A DNA stretch of 64,000 nucleotides from Malikia sp. (GTDB taxonomy: Bacteria > Pseudomonadota > Gammaproteobacteria > Burkholderiales > Burkholderiaceae_C). The position numbers were made by a program, and so were the translations under genes. Below, piece by piece: positions 33,226 to 44,060 of this stretch. Under the pieces are notes generated by a model that saw only the letters and a list, made by a program, of their open reading frames with translations, did no database searches and was not told the DNA's origin. The first letter of the stretch is position 1; each line of letters starts with the position of its first letter. The stretch is from assembly GCF_028687635.1 (NCBI RefSeq), contig NZ_JAQTZS010000011.1, positions 1 through 64,000 on the forward strand. Direction: 5' to 3'.

Positions 33226-35439
33226 TCAGCGCGCGGTGGTGAGGACGTCCGACAGCGTGCGCGGCGTCAGGAACACCAGCAATTCGGTCTTCTCGGTCTT
33301 GACCGAGCGGCTCTTGAACAGGTTGCCGGCGAACGGAATGTCGCCGAGCAAGGGCACCTTGTTGACGTCTTCCTGCTCGCTGGAGGTGAAGATGCCGCCA
33401 ATCACCACGGTGCCACCGTTCTCGACCAGCACATTGGTCTTGACGCGCTTGGTGTTGACCGCCACGCCGCCGGGGTAAATGGTGCCGGGCGTGTCCTTGC
33501 TGACCTCGACTTCCATGATGATCCCGCCATCGGGCGTGATCTGCGGCGTCACCAGCAACCTGAGGCTGGCTTTCTTGAAGCTCACCGTCGTCGCGCCGGT
33601 CACACCGGCAGCCGCCGGATAGGGAATCTCCACGCCCTGCTCGATCTCGGCCTGCGTCTGATCGCCCGTGATCACGCGCGGGCTGGCCACCACCTTGCCT
33701 TTGCCGTCGGCCTGCAGCGCCGAGATTTCGAGATCGAGGAAGCGGTTGGCGGTCGGACTGAACAGCGACAAGGCCAGCGTGGCCGGATTGGTCGTGCCTT
33801 GTGCCATCGCTGGCAGGTTGACGAAGCTGGTGTTGGCCGAGGTCAGCGCCGTTGTCCGCTCCAGCGTGGTCGCCGACACGGCATCGTAGCTGCCGCCGAA
33901 GGCCGCCCGATTGCTTCCCCCGATCGAATAGCCCGCATCGCCACCGCGGATGCCGCGCAGGTCGCTGCCACCGAACTTGACGCCGAGCGAGCGGCCGAAG
34001 GTGTCGCTCGCCTCGACGATGCGCGCCTCGATCATGACCTGACGCACGGGGATGTCGAGCTTCTTGATCATTTCCTGCACCGCCTCGAGCCGCGACGGAA
34101 TGTCGGTCACGAACAGTTGGTTGGTGCGAGGTTCAGCAAATACCGCACCGTACGGCGACAACGTGCGGCCGCCCTCAACCGTGGTGGTATTGTTTGAATA
34201 GGTTCTTGCTACCGGTCTGGTAATGCTGCTAGCTGAAACTTGTGAAGTTGAGGTTGTAGTGGTTGTGCCAAGCAACTGTGCCGAGATATCGACTGCCTTG
34301 GCATAGTTCAACTGAAAAGATTGGGTTTTCAACGGCTCGATGCTTTGCATCTCCGCCCTGGCCTGTGCCTCCTGCTTCTCGCGCGCGGTGATCTCGTCCT
34401 TGGGCGCGATCCAGATCACGTTGCCAGACTTGCGCATGCCCAGGCCCTTGGCCTGCAGGATGATGTCGAGCGCCTGGTCCCATGGCACGTCCTTGAGCCG
34501 CAGCGTGACGTTGCCCACCACCGAGTCCGAGGTCACGATGTTGAAGTTGGTGAAGTCGGCGATCACCTGGAGCAGCGAACGCACCTCGATGTTCTGGAAG
34601 TTCAGCGTCAGCTTCTCGCCGGCGTAGCCCGGCCCCTGGGTCAGCTTGTTGGGATCGACCTTGAGTTCGCGCATCTCCAGCACGAACTGGCGGTCGCTCT
34701 GGTAGGCGCTGTGCTCCCAGTTGCCACGGGCCTCGACCACCATGCGCACGCGGTCGCCGACCTGGGTCGTGGTGACGGTCTGCACCGGGGTGCCGAAATC
34801 GGTGACGTCGAGGCGGCGGCGCAGGCCTTGCGGCAGCGAGGTCTTGAGAAAATCGACCACCAGGTTCTTGCCCTGCTGGCGAATGTCGACGCCGACCTGA
34901 TTGCTGGCCAGGTTCACCACCAGGCGCCCCGCCCCTTCGGGGCCGCGACGGAAGTCCACATCCTGCAGCGGCAGCATCTCGTTGCCACCGCCCTGCGCGA
35001 AGGCCGGCGTGGCGACTGGCGCCGCGCTGGTGTCGGGCGCCAGCAGCACCAGCAGGGTATTGCCCTCGATCCTGGTCTGGTAGCCGGTCGCGTGGTTGAG
35101 GTTGAGCACGACCCGGGTACGGTCGCCCGCCTGGACCACATTGGCCGAGCGCAGATTGCCCTGGTTGAGCTCGAACAGCTTGCGCCCGGTGGCGTTGCTC
35201 GCACCCGCAAAATCCAGCGCGATGCGCGCCGGCGACTGGATCGCGAAGCCAGTCGGCGGCTGCCGGATCGGCTCGCTGGCCTGGATGCGCAAGATCTCGG
35301 TGCCCCCCTGCGTCGCGGCAGAGATGGACTGGATCGCGAGTTGCGCCTGCGCCAGTCCGGCCGACAACAGACCCAGCACCAGCAGGGACAACTGGTGCCA
35401 GCCCGTCTGGCCCGCCGTCGATTTCGTGTTCTTCTTCAT
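33226..35439 (-). CDS. pilQ: Type IV pilus secretin PilQ
   Basis: A 737-residue outer-membrane secretin through which the pilus exits. After a signal peptide come AMIN domains that bind peptidoglycan (about 40-250), an STN/N0 domain (LTLNFQNIEVRSLLQVIADF), an N1 domain and the C-terminal secretin (VPLLGDIPFAGNLFKSR and the VEIPYPAA gate). Between N1 halves, near residues 395-425, is a Thr/Ser-rich stretch (TTTTTSTSQVSASSITRP) encoded by visibly AT-richer DNA. The start overlaps the pilP stop by 4 bp. It is the last pil gene of pilMNOPQ. Confidence 0.96.
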   Translation of the reverse strand: MKKNTKSTAGQTGWHQLSLLVLGLLSAGLAQAQLAIQSISAATQGGTEILRIQASEPIRQPPTGFAIQSPARIALDFAGASNATGRKLFELNQGNLRSANVVQAGDRTRVVLNLNHATGYQTRIEGNTLLVLLAPDTSAAPVATPAFAQGGGNEMLPLQDVDFRRGPEGAGRLVVNLASNQVGVDIRQQGKNLVVDFLKTSLPQGLRRRLDVTDFGTPVQTVTTTQVGDRVRMVVEARGNWEHSAYQSDRQFVLEMRELKVDPNKLTQGPGYAGEKLTLNFQNIEVRSLLQVIADFTNFNIVTSDSVVGNVTLRLKDVPWDQALDIILQAKGLGMRKSGNVIWIAPKDEITAREKQEAQARAEMQSIEPLKTQSFQLNYAKAVDISAQLLGTTTTTSTSQVSASSITRPVARTYSNNTTTVEGGRTLSPYGAVFAEPRTNQLFVTDIPSRLEAVQEMIKKLDIPVRQVMIEARIVEASDTFGRSLGVKFGGSDLRGIRGGDAGYSIGGSNRAAFGGSYDAVSATTLERTTALTSANTSFVNLPAMAQGTTNPATLALSLFSPTANRFLDLEISALQADGKGKVVASPRVITGDQTQAEIEQGVEIPYPAAAGVTGATTVSFKKASLRLLVTPQITPDGGIIMEVEVSKDTPGTIYPGGVAVNTKRVKTNVLVENGGTVVIGGIFTSSEQEDVNKVPLLGDIPFAGNLFKSRSVKTEKTELLVFLTPRTLSDVLTTAR

Positions 35440-35987
35440 TTGCGGGTCTCCTCCTGTAGCTGCAGCGCGGCCGGTCGTTCGACCCAGTCGCCGGCCGCGT
35501 CCTGAACGATCTCGCGCAGCGCGATCTGCTGCTCGTCGATCTGCGTGATGCGCCCGAAGTTCTGTCCCAGGTACTGGCCGACGCCGACCTGGTACAGCAG
35601 CTTGTCCACCCGGACCAGCGCCACCTTGCGGCCGGCCCGGTCCATCAGGCCGACCATGGTCATGCTGTCGAGCGGGACCAGCTCCAGCGGCTCCTTGCGC
35701 CGATCGGTCTCGGCACGGATCAGGGCATTCCCGGCACCCGATGCCTTATCGGTGCGCAGTGCGATGAAAAGTTTCTCGGAACTGAAGGGCGGCACGGCCG
35801 ACTCGCTGCCATAGGCCTGCGGCACGAAGCGCTTGGGCTCGGCGATCGGTTCGACCTGCGGCGAGACGGCGTTGCGCTGCTCGGTCATCCACTGGCGGAT
35901 CTCGTCATGCGAGCCCTGGCTGCAAGCCGTCAGCAGCAGGGCCAGGCCCAGGGCGGCGGCTTGGCGGGTGATACGGACGGACCTCAT
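35436..35987 (-). CDS. pilP: Type IV pilus inner-membrane lipoprotein PilP
   Basis: A 183-residue lipoprotein with signal LALLLTAC. A flexible N-terminal half is followed by a beta-domain (LELVPLDSMTMVGLMDRAGR and YQVGVGQYLGQNFGRITQID), which contacts the PilQ N0 domain. It links the PilMNO platform to the secretin. Overlaps by 4 bp with both pilO and pilQ indicate tight coupling. Confidence 0.93.
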   Translation of the reverse strand: MRSVRITRQAAALGLALLLTACSQGSHDEIRQWMTEQRNAVSPQVEPIAEPKRFVPQAYGSESAVPPFSSEKLFIALRTDKASGAGNALIRAETDRRKEPLELVPLDSMTMVGLMDRAGRKVALVRVDKLLYQVGVGQYLGQNFGRITQIDEQQIALREIVQDAAGDWVERPAALQLQEETRK

Positions 35988-36685
35988 TTCTTGCCCCCCT
36001 TCTGCTGCGAGGCCTTGCGGGCCTCCTTCTGGGACAGGATCTCGTCGGGATCGAGGTAGCGGAAGGTCTTGGCCGTGGCATCCAGCGTCAACTGGCCGGG
36101 CTGTGCGGACTGGCCAGCCGCCGGGGCGATCGTGAGGTTGTTGAGCGTGACGATGCGCGACAGCGCCGCGATGTCGGCCGCGAACAGCGCGATGTCGTGG
36201 TAGCTGCCGGTCACGCGCAAGGCAATGGGCTGCTCGGCGTAGTACTCCTGCACGTTGACGCCGCCGGGGCGGAACAGCTCGAACTGCAGGCTGCGGCCCA
36301 GACCGGCCTGGTTGATGTCGGACAGGAGCGCGTCCATCTCGGCCTTGCTGGGCAGCTGCTTCTCGATCTGGTTGACGTAGACCTGAACCTGCTCAAGCTG
36401 CAGCTTGAGGGCCGCCAGGTTGACCGCCTGGGCGAGCTTGGTCTGGTAGGTCTGGCGTAGCTCGATTTCCTGCTGGCGTTCGGCCTCGAGCTCGTCGGAC
36501 AGGCCGCTGAGCCAGGCATACCAGAGCGCCACCACCACCACCACCGCCAGCGCGAACAGCAGCAGGTAGCGCGGCAACGCAGGCCAGCGCGAGGGGTCGT
36601 TGCGATCGAGCCCGGTGAAATCGTTGCGTATCTGGCCGCGCAGGGCGGCGAAGTCGATGGCGGAGGCTTGCTTGAATCTGGCCAT
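35984..36685 (-). CDS. pilO: Type IV pilus alignment protein PilO
   Basis: A 233-residue bitopic inner-membrane protein: a short cytoplasmic N-terminus, one helix (LLLFALAVVVVVALWYAWL), a coiled coil (about 65-110) and a ferredoxin-like periplasmic domain ending in a Lys-rich tail. It forms heterodimers with PilN. The ATG at 36685 is preceded by GAGGAGAACC; the upstream open frame is antisense-like and rejected. Confidence 0.93.
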   Translation of the reverse strand: MARFKQASAIDFAALRGQIRNDFTGLDRNDPSRWPALPRYLLLFALAVVVVVALWYAWLSGLSDELEAERQQEIELRQTYQTKLAQAVNLAALKLQLEQVQVYVNQIEKQLPSKAEMDALLSDINQAGLGRSLQFELFRPGGVNVQEYYAEQPIALRVTGSYHDIALFAADIAALSRIVTLNNLTIAPAAGQSAQPGQLTLDATAKTFRYLDPDEILSQKEARKASQQKGGKK

Positions 36686-36698
36686 GCTGGGGTTCTCC

Positions 36699-37331
36699 TC
36701 AGACCTTGCCGGCCGGCTGTGCGCCCGGCTGGGTGCCTGGCTTGGCGTCAGGCGAGCCAGGACTCGCCTCCTGGCCGCGCAAGAGCGCGACCCGGATAGA
36801 GAAATTGGAGACACGCCTGTGCCCACGCTGGGGCACGTTGACTTCGCCCGCCACGATCTCGACCAGCTGCGGCTGGCGCAGCCAGGCACTGTGGTTGGCC
36901 AGGTTGCGCAGCAGCTCGGAGACGCGTTCCTGCGACTGGGCCATGCCCGCGATCACGATGCCGTCCCCCTCCTGCTTGAGCGAGCTCAGGTAAACGCCAT
37001 CCGGCAGTTGCTTGACCATTTCCTCCAGCAGATGCACCGGCAGGTTACGGTCGGCCTGCAGGCTCTCCACGGCCTGCTGGCGCGCCTTGAGCGCCTCGAC
37101 CTGGGACTTGAGGCCGGCGACCTCCTTGATCTGCGCGTCGAGCACCGCGATCTCGGCCCGGAACAGGTCATTGCGGTCGCGCTGGGCGTCGATGCGGGTC
37201 TGGAACGCCAGCATGACCGCGCCAGACAGCAGCCCTCCCACCAGCGCGGCCAGCCCGAGCTGGACCAGGAAGATCTCGCGCCTGCGCTTGCGCGCCGCCT
37301 CGCGGTGCGGCAGCAGGTTGATCAGGATCAT
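36699..37331 (-). CDS. pilN: Type IV pilus assembly protein PilN
   Basis: A 210-residue bitopic protein beginning MILINLLPHREAARKRRRE, the motif that binds PilM in the cytoplasm. A membrane helix, a coiled coil and a periplasmic fold follow (LPDGVYLSSLKQEGDGIVIA). Its ATG overlaps the pilM stop (ATGA at 37331-37328). The C-terminal 35 residues are Pro/Gly/Ala-rich and probably disordered. Confidence 0.93.
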   Translation of the reverse strand: MILINLLPHREAARKRRREIFLVQLGLAALVGGLLSGAVMLAFQTRIDAQRDRNDLFRAEIAVLDAQIKEVAGLKSQVEALKARQQAVESLQADRNLPVHLLEEMVKQLPDGVYLSSLKQEGDGIVIAGMAQSQERVSELLRNLANHSAWLRQPQLVEIVAGEVNVPQRGHRRVSNFSIRVALLRGQEASPGSPDAKPGTQPGAQPAGKV

Positions 37332-38407
37332 GGGTGGAACCTCCGCAATGCCAGCCCGGTCGCGACGAGGTAGGAGGTCGATTCGGAGGTCAGCGCGCCC
37401 GCCTTGACTCCGGGTCCGAGCACCATGCCGTCGAAGGGGTTGATGACCTTGCACGGAAAGGCGGTCTGGGCCGCGACGGCCTCGACCACGCCGGGCAAGG
37501 CGGCGCAACCGCCCGACAGCAGGAGGTGATCGACCTTGTTGTGCGGGGTGCTGGTGAAGAAGAACTGCAGCGCCCGCCCGATCTCCTGGCCCAGGCTGTC
37601 CATGAAGGGGCGCAGCACCTTGTCGGCATAATCCGCCGGCAGGTCGCCAGCCTTCTTCTTGGCGTCGGCTTCCTCGAAGCTCAGACCGTACTGGCGCGCG
37701 ATCTGCTGCGTCAGCATGGCGCCACCAAAGACCTGATCGCGCTCGTAGATCACGTCGTCGTTGCGGATGACCTGCAGGCCGGTGCTGTACGATCCGACCT
37801 CGAACAATGCGATCAACGCGTCAAGGCCGTGGTTGGGCAGCGCATCGATGACGCGACTGGCAGCCAGGCGCGTGGCATAGGACTCGACGTCCATCACGAC
37901 GGGCACCAGTCCGACCGCCTCGGCCACGGCCTGGCGGTCCGAGACCTTCTCCTTGCGCGAGGCGGCCAGCAGCACGTCGACCATCTCGGGCGAGCCGGCC
38001 GTTGGCCCGATCACGCAAAAGTCCAGACTGACCTCGGCCAGGGGAAAGGGGATGTACTGGGAGGCATCCGCCTCGACCTGGGCTTCCAGTTCAAGGTCGC
38101 TGAGGCCGGCCGCCAGCACGATTTTCTTGGTGATGACCGCCGAACCCGGCAAGGCCAGCGCCACGTTCCGGGTCTTGCTGCCACATTTGCGCAACAGGCG
38201 GCGCAGGGCCTCGGCCACCTCGTCGAACTTCTCGACGTTGCCCTCGTTGACCCAGCCGCGCTCGAGCGGCTCCATGCCGCAGTGCTCCAGCACCAGCTGG
38301 CCGTCCCGGCCGCGACCCAGCTCGACCAGCTTGACAGTGGAGGAACTGATATCGATGCCGAGCAGGGGCGCAGGCCCCCGCCCCATGAGTATCCCAGAAG
38401 AGACCAC
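37328..38407 (-). CDS. pilM: Type IV pilus ATPase-like protein PilM
   Basis: A 359-residue actin-like (FtsA-fold) cytoplasmic protein. The nucleotide-binding landmarks are LLGIDISSSTVKLVEL, ALPGSAVITKKI, ALFEVGSYSTG and LLLSGGCAALPG. It binds the PilN N-terminus and links the platform to the motor. The first codon appears to be a GTG at 38407-38405; an in-frame ATG at 38386 is the alternative. It heads the pilMNOPQ operon, divergent from ponA. Confidence 0.95.
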   Translation of the reverse strand: MVSSGILMGRGPAPLLGIDISSSTVKLVELGRGRDGQLVLEHCGMEPLERGWVNEGNVEKFDEVAEALRRLLRKCGSKTRNVALALPGSAVITKKIVLAAGLSDLELEAQVEADASQYIPFPLAEVSLDFCVIGPTAGSPEMVDVLLAASRKEKVSDRQAVAEAVGLVPVVMDVESYATRLAASRVIDALPNHGLDALIALFEVGSYSTGLQVIRNDDVIYERDQVFGGAMLTQQIARQYGLSFEEADAKKKAGDLPADYADKVLRPFMDSLGQEIGRALQFFFTSTPHNKVDHLLLSGGCAALPGVVEAVAAQTAFPCKVINPFDGMVLGPGVKAGALTSESTSYLVATGLALRRFHP

Positions 38408-38462
38408 TTCCTTCCCCCCGTTAAAAAGGCGCCTGCATGACGTCTTTTCTTGCTTTGCTTAC

Positions 38463-38497
38463 ATACTAGCAGCAAGATAGCCTAGTTAACAAGGCTA
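38463..38497 (-). promoter_or_regulatory. pilM promoter with a 20-bp palindrome over the -35 box
   Basis: On the minus strand TTGTTA (plus-strand 38487-38492) and TAGTAT (38463-38468) are separated by 18 bp and form a plausible sigma-70 promoter about 55 bp upstream of pilM. A 20-bp near-perfect palindrome at 38478-38497 (TAGCCTAGTTAACAAGGCTA, one mismatched pair) covers the -35 box. It looks like an operator, with no regulator identified. Confidence 0.45.
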
Positions 38498-38579
38498 ATG
38501 CCCGGCAAATGAATTGCCACAGTTACCATTTCCAACCACGGGCACCATTCGAGGCCAGGCAGTCGGGCGAGCAGATTTC

Positions 38580-38585
38580 TATAAT
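38580..38585 (+). promoter_or_regulatory. TATAAT -10 box upstream of ponA
   Basis: A consensus TATAAT lies 27 bp upstream of the ponA ATG at 38612. No good -35 hexamer is present at 16-18 bp spacing. It is listed because the match is exact and the position sensible in the 204-bp divergent region shared with pilM. Confidence 0.4.
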
Positions 38586-38611
38586 CGCGCACCACTTCCA
38601 GACGCACACGC

Positions 38612-40999
38612 ATGCCTGCTCGCACCCCCCATCCGAACTCACCAGAGGGCCGGCCCTCTGCCCGCGGCCAACGCCCGTCCACGGGCTGGCGCTGGCTCAA
38701 GTGGCTGCTCGGCGCAGCCATCGCCAGCGGGCTGGCGCTGCTGCTGGCGCTGGGCATCGCGCTCGCGGTGGCATTTCCCAATCTGCCCGACGTCACCGCG
38801 CTGGCTGACTACCGACCCAAGCTGCCGCTGCGCGTGCTGAGCGCCGACGGCGAGACCATCGCCGAATTCGGCGAGGAGCGGCGCAACCTGACGCCCATCG
38901 AGGACATCCCGCCGGTCATGATCAATGCCGTGCTGGCGATCGAGGACGCGCGCTTCTACGAGCACAGCGGCATCGACTACATCGGCATGCTGCGCGCGGC
39001 GCTGGCCAACCTGGGCCGCGCCAAGAGCCAAGGCGCCTCGACCATCACGATGCAGGTCGCGCGCAACGTCTACCTGTCGAGCGAGAAGAGCTACCAGCGC
39101 AAGATCTACGAGGTGCTGCTGACCTTCAAGCTGGAGGCCTTGCTGAGCAAGGACCAGATCCTCGGGATCTACATGAACCAGATCTTCCTGGGCCACCGCG
39201 CCTACGGCTTCGCCGCCGCGTCCCAGGTCTATTTCGGCAAGCCGCTCAAGGAACTCACGATCGCCGAGGCCGCCATGCTCGCCGGCCTGCCCAAGGCGCC
39301 TTCGGCCTACAACCCGATCACCAACCCCAAGCGGGCCCGCATTCGCCAGCTCTACATCATCGAGCGCATGCAGGAAAACGGCTTCATCACCGCGGAGCAA
39401 GCGCGCGCGGCCAAGGAGGAAGAGCTGGTGCTGAAGCGCGACAGCGGCAAGCAGCCGCTGCACGCCGAGTACCTGGCCGAGATGGTGCGCCAGGTGGTCT
39501 ACCAGCAGTACGGCCCCGAGACTTACACCCGAGGCCTGACGGTACACACGACGCTGGACGCACAGGCACAGCGCGCCGCCTACAACGCGCTGCGCCGTGG
39601 CGTGCTCGACTTCGAGCGCCGACAGCATTACCGTGGCCCCGAGAAGTTCATCGAGCTGCCGGCCGACCCCAGGGCACGTACCGAGGCGATCGACGAGGTC
39701 ATCACCAGCCGCCCCGACAACGGCGAGCTGCGCACGGCGGTGGTGTTGGAGGCCGGACCGCGCAGGGTGCTCGTGGTACGCGGCGATGACGAACTGATCG
39801 CGATCACGGGCGACGGACTGAAACCGGTGCAGTCGGGCCTGTCGGACAAGGCGCCGCCCAACCTCAGGCTGCGTCCGGGCGCGGTGGTGCGGGTGGTCAG
39901 GAACGCGACGGGCTGGGAGCTGACGCAGCTGCCCGAGGTCGAGTCGGCCTTCGTCGCGCTTGATCCCCGCAGCGGCGAAATCCGCGCACTGGTCGGCGGC
40001 TTCGACTTCGAAAAGAACAAGTTCAACCACGTGACCCAGGCCTGGCGTCAGCCGGGTTCGAGCTTCAAGCCCTTCATCTATTCGGCCGCGCTCGAGAAGG
40101 GCATCTCGCCGGCGACCGTGGTCAACGACGGGCCGCTCTACTTCAACGCCGGCGTCACGGGCGGCCAGCCCTGGGAACCCAAGAACTATGACGGCAAGTT
40201 CGAAGGTCCGATGACCGTGCGTACCGCGCTGGCCAAGTCCAAGAACATGGTGTCGATCCGCATCCTGCAGACCGTGGGGGCGGCCGAGGTACAACGGTGG
40301 GTCACGCGCTTCGGCTTCGACGCCGACAAGCACCCGCCCTACCTGACGATGGCGCTGGGCGCGGGCTCGGTCACGCCGCTGCAGATGGCGGCCGGCTACG
40401 GCGTGTTCGCCAACGGCGGGCACTATGCCGCGCCGCGCTTCATCAGCCGCATTGACGACCACCGGGGCCGCGTGCTGCAAGAGTTCAAGCCGCCGGCACC
40501 GGAAGACATGCCACAGGTGATCGAGCCGCGCAACGCCTTCATCATGAACCAGTTGCTCAACGAGGTCGCTCGCTCCGGTACCGCCGCACGCGCCCAGGCC
40601 ACGCTCAAGCGGCCCGACCTCTACGGCAAGACCGGCACCACCAACGATGCGGTGGATGCCTGGTTCGTGGGCTACCAGCCCACCCTGGTCGGCGCGGTCT
40701 GGGTCGGCTATGACAACCCGCGCAACCTGGGCAGCCGCGAGACTGGCGGCGGCCTGTCGCTGCCGATCTGGATCAACTTCATGCAGGAGGCGCTGCGCGA
40801 CACGCCAGTGGCCGAACTTGCGGTCCCGCCCGGCGTGGTCAACGTCCAGGGCGAGTGGTACTACGACAACTACGCGCCCGGCAGCGGCGTGGCCCGACTG
40901 GGCGGCGGCGAGGGCGAGGGCGAGAGCACGAGCGAGGAGGCACCGCCGCCAGCCGAGTCGGAGGAGAAACGCGGCATCCTGGACCTGTTCAAGAACTGA
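38612..40999 (+). CDS. ponA: Penicillin-binding protein 1A, bifunctional
   Basis: A 795-residue inner-membrane class A PBP. A cytoplasmic N-terminus and one helix (about 29-56) precede the GT51 transglycosylase domain, with catalytic Glu111 in [12 protein letters not shown] and [13 protein letters not shown]. An OB-like insert follows, then the transpeptidase with SSFK (catalytic Ser), SKN and KTGTT motifs. The C-terminus is Glu/Gly-rich. It polymerises and cross-links peptidoglycan. Divergence from pilM is a conserved arrangement in Proteobacteria. Its 3' end overlaps the convergent cyaY by 11 bp. Confidence 0.96.
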   Translation: MPARTPHPNSPEGRPSARGQRPSTGWRWLKWLLGAAIASGLALLLALGIALAVAFPNLPDVTALADYRPKLPLRVLSADGETIAEFGEERRNLTPIEDIPPVMINAVLAIEDARFYEHSGIDYIGMLRAALANLGRAKSQGASTITMQVARNVYLSSEKSYQRKIYEVLLTFKLEALLSKDQILGIYMNQIFLGHRAYGFAAASQVYFGKPLKELTIAEAAMLAGLPKAPSAYNPITNPKRARIRQLYIIERMQENGFITAEQARAAKEEELVLKRDSGKQPLHAEYLAEMVRQVVYQQYGPETYTRGLTVHTTLDAQAQRAAYNALRRGVLDFERRQHYRGPEKFIELPADPRARTEAIDEVITSRPDNGELRTAVVLEAGPRRVLVVRGDDELIAITGDGLKPVQSGLSDKAPPNLRLRPGAVVRVVRNATGWELTQLPEVESAFVALDPRSGEIRALVGGFDFEKNKFNHVTQAWRQPGSSFKPFIYSAALEKGISPATVVNDGPLYFNAGVTGGQPWEPKNYDGKFEGPMTVRTALAKSKNMVSIRILQTVGAAEVQRWVTRFGFDADKHPPYLTMALGAGSVTPLQMAAGYGVFANGGHYAAPRFISRIDDHRGRVLQEFKPPAPEDMPQVIEPRNAFIMNQLLNEVARSGTAARAQATLKRPDLYGKTGTTNDAVDAWFVGYQPTLVGAVWVGYDNPRNLGSRETGGGLSLPIWINFMQEALRDTPVAELAVPPGVVNVQGEWYYDNYAPGSGVARLGGGEGEGESTSEEAPPPAESEEKRGILDLFKN

Positions 41000-41318
41000 A
41001 GACCAGTGGCTGGCCAGCCTGCGCGCTGGCCTCGCGCGAGAGGTGGGTGAAGAACTCGCCCGCCCCCTTGGTGTCCTGCCAGTGACTGCCATCGAACCGG
41101 TAGTGATAGCCACCCGAGCGCGCGGCCAGCCAGATCTCGTGCAAGGGTTTCTGCAGGTTGATCACGATCTGGCTGCGGTTGGCGAAGCTCAGCGTGATCA
41201 CGCCACCATTGCGCTGGTTGTCGATGTCGGCATCGCTCTCGTCACTGATGCGGTCGCAGGCCAGCTCGATGGCCTTGAGCACGGCTTCAGCATGGTCCAT
41301 GTATTCGAGGTCGGTCAT
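40989..41318 (-). CDS. cyaY: Frataxin-like protein CyaY
   Basis: A 109-residue frataxin fold protein. It has an acidic first helix and strand ([20 protein letters not shown]) for iron binding, then [20 protein letters not shown], the conserved [20 protein letters not shown] and W. It modulates iron-sulfur cluster assembly on IscS. It is convergent with ponA and divergent from lptM and lysA, a common betaproteobacterial order. Confidence 0.95.
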   Translation of the reverse strand: MTDLEYMDHAEAVLKAIELACDRISDESDADIDNQRNGGVITLSFANRSQIVINLQKPLHEIWLAARSGGYHYRFDGSHWQDTKGAGEFFTHLSREASAQAGQPLVFSS

Positions 41319-41329
41319 ACAATTCCCGG

Positions 41330-41536
41330 ATGTTTGAAATCAGGCAAATTCTAGGCCCGACCCGTCCCCCCGCCCTTGGCCCCACGGCTGGCGGGGCCTT
41401 GGCCTGCGCCGGCCGCAAGGCGCTGGCAGGACTGTGCGCCGCCGCCCTGCTGACCCTGGCCGGTTGCGGCCAGAAGGGTCCGCTCTATCTGCCGGACCCG
41501 GCCGCCGCCCAACCGGCACCCGCCACCTCACGCTGA
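41330..41536 (+). CDS. lptM: LptM-like small lipoprotein (YifL)
   Basis: A 68-residue lipoprotein with lipobox TLAGC and then the hallmark GQKGPLYLP. LptM (YifL) is known to assist LptD maturation in the outer membrane. It lies between divergent cyaY and lysA, as yifL does next to cyaY/dapF in other Proteobacteria. The first 27 residues before the hydrophobic stretch are longer than usual, so a later start is possible. Confidence 0.85.
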   Translation: MFEIRQILGPTRPPALGPTAGGALACAGRKALAGLCAAALLTLAGCGQKGPLYLPDPAAAQPAPATSR

Positions 41537-41545
41537 AAAGACCCC

Positions 41546-42832
41546 ATGTCCCAACTCGAACAAGCCCGCGCCGACCTGCCGGCACGCCCCCACATCGACT
41601 ACCGTGACGGCCAGCTGATGGTCGAGGGCATGTCCGCCACCCAACTGGCGCGCGAGCACGGCACGCCGCTGTTCGTCTATTCGCAGGCGGTGATGCTGGA
41701 CGCGCTGGCGGCCTATCAGCACGGCTTCACGGGCCGCGACGCGCTGATCTGCTACGCGATGAAGGCCAATTCGACGCTGGCCGTGCTGCGCACCTTCGTC
41801 GAGGCCGGCTGCGGCCTCGACATCGTCTCGGGCGGCGAGCTTGAGCGCGCGCTGCGCGTGGGCGTCGATCCGGCCAAGGTGATCTTCTCGGGCGTGGGCA
41901 AGACCCGCGCCGAGATGCGCCGCGCGCTGGAGGCTGGCATCGGCTGCTTCAACGTCGAGAGCCTGCCCGAGCTCGATGTGCTGAGCGCGGTCGCCCATGA
42001 AATGGGTCTGCGCGCGCCGGTCAGCCTGCGCGTCAACCCCGACGTCGACGCCAAGACCCATCCCTATATCTCGACCGGCCTCAAGGGCAACAAGTTCGGC
42101 ATCGCCCATACCGACGCGCTGGTGGCCTACCGCCATGCCGCCGCCCTGCCGGGCCTGAAAGTCACCGGCATCGACTGCCATATCGGCTCGCAGATCACCG
42201 AGACCTCGCCCTACCTCGACGCGATGGACCGGGTGCTCGACCTGGTCGACGCGATCGAAGCCGCCGGCATCCGTCTGGAGCACATCGACTTCGGCGGCGG
42301 CCTGGGCATCAACTACCACGGCGAAATTCCGCCGGCGGCCGACGCGCTGTGGCAGCTGCTGCTGGCCAAGCTCGATGCGCGCGGCTACGGCCAGCACAAG
42401 CTCGTGATCGAGCCGGGCCGCTCGCTGGTCGGCAATGCCGGCGTCTGCCTGACCGAGGCGGTGTTCCTGAAACCCGGCGAGCAGAAGAACTTCCTGATCG
42501 TCGACGCGGCGATGAACGACCTGCCGCGCCCGGCGATGTACGAGGCCTACCACGCCATCGTGCCGGTGCGGCCGCGCGAGGCCGAGGCGCAGACCTGGGA
42601 CGTGGTCGGCCCGGTCTGCGAGAGCGGCGACTGGCTGGGCCGCGACCGCGCGCTCGCCGTGCAAGCTGGCGATCTGCTGGCGGTCTGCTCGGCCGGTGCC
42701 TACTGCATGAGCATGTCGAGCAACTACAACACGCGCGGTCGCGCGGCCGAGGTGCTGGTCCAGGGCGACCAGGCGCGCCTGGTGCGCGCGCGCGAGTCGA
42801 TCGACGACCAGCTGCGACTCGAAAGCCTTTGA
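41546..42832 (+). CDS. lysA: Diaminopimelate decarboxylase
   Basis: A 428-residue PLP-dependent fold-III decarboxylase making lysine from meso-diaminopimelate. Lys73 in [13 protein letters not shown] forms the Schiff base. [23 protein letters not shown] and the catalytic CESGDWLG (Cys) of the dimer interface are all present. It follows lptM by 9 bp. The downstream 43-bp gap has no clear terminator. Confidence 0.96.
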   Translation: MSQLEQARADLPARPHIDYRDGQLMVEGMSATQLAREHGTPLFVYSQAVMLDALAAYQHGFTGRDALICYAMKANSTLAVLRTFVEAGCGLDIVSGGELERALRVGVDPAKVIFSGVGKTRAEMRRALEAGIGCFNVESLPELDVLSAVAHEMGLRAPVSLRVNPDVDAKTHPYISTGLKGNKFGIAHTDALVAYRHAAALPGLKVTGIDCHIGSQITETSPYLDAMDRVLDLVDAIEAAGIRLEHIDFGGGLGINYHGEIPPAADALWQLLLAKLDARGYGQHKLVIEPGRSLVGNAGVCLTEAVFLKPGEQKNFLIVDAAMNDLPRPAMYEAYHAIVPVRPREAEAQTWDVVGPVCESGDWLGRDRALAVQAGDLLAVCSAGAYCMSMSSNYNTRGRAAEVLVQGDQARLVRARESIDDQLRLESL

Positions 42833-42875
42833 AACCTGGCTGGCGGTCCCGCCCCGAAAAAGACACCCCAGTTGC

Positions 42876-43298
42876 TCACTTCCAGCAATCGGCGACCGTC
42901 ACGCCTTCTCCACTCACGCCCTTGACGCCGGTACTGGTCAGCGTGAGGTCACCGCAACGGTCTGTACCAGTCGGACTGGCCTTCAGCGTATAGGAGCTTG
43001 CCGACACCGTTGCGCCCAGGCTGAGTCTGTAGCGCGGAGAATCGGGCGGCACCTGCAGCAACCGTTCAGGCAAGCGGGGATAGGCCAGGGGCGAACCGCT
43101 GGCATAGCCGTCATTGGCCGCGTAGTAGCGCTCCATGAATTGCTGCGCTTCAAGCAGCGCCGAGGTTGCGGTGACGCGGTCGCCCCGGCGCATGTATGCG
43201 ACATAACTGGGCCAGGCGATGGAGGTTATTATGCCGACAATGACCAGTGTCACCATCAGCTCCAGCAGTGACACGCCTCGGCTTCTGTTGCGTTTCAT
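42876..43298 (-). CDS. pilE: PilE-like minor type IV pilin
   Basis: A 140-residue pilin-like protein. The prepilin site is in RSRGVSLLELMVTLVIVG: cleavage after Gly, with Glu at +5 of the mature protein for assembly. A D-region is bounded by Cys (DRCGDL and ADCWK). It is the last gene of the fimT-pilV-pilW-pilX-pilE set. It is shorter than a major pilin and sits with minor pilins, so a minor-pilin role is preferred. Confidence 0.87.
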   Translation of the reverse strand: MKRNRSRGVSLLELMVTLVIVGIITSIAWPSYVAYMRRGDRVTATSALLEAQQFMERYYAANDGYASGSPLAYPRLPERLLQVPPDSPRYRLSLGATVSASSYTLKASPTGTDRCGDLTLTSTGVKGVSGEGVTVADCWK

Positions 43299-43307
43299 GA
43301 GCGGCTC

Positions 43308-44054
<747 letters not shown>

Positions 44055-44060
44055 CTGGGT

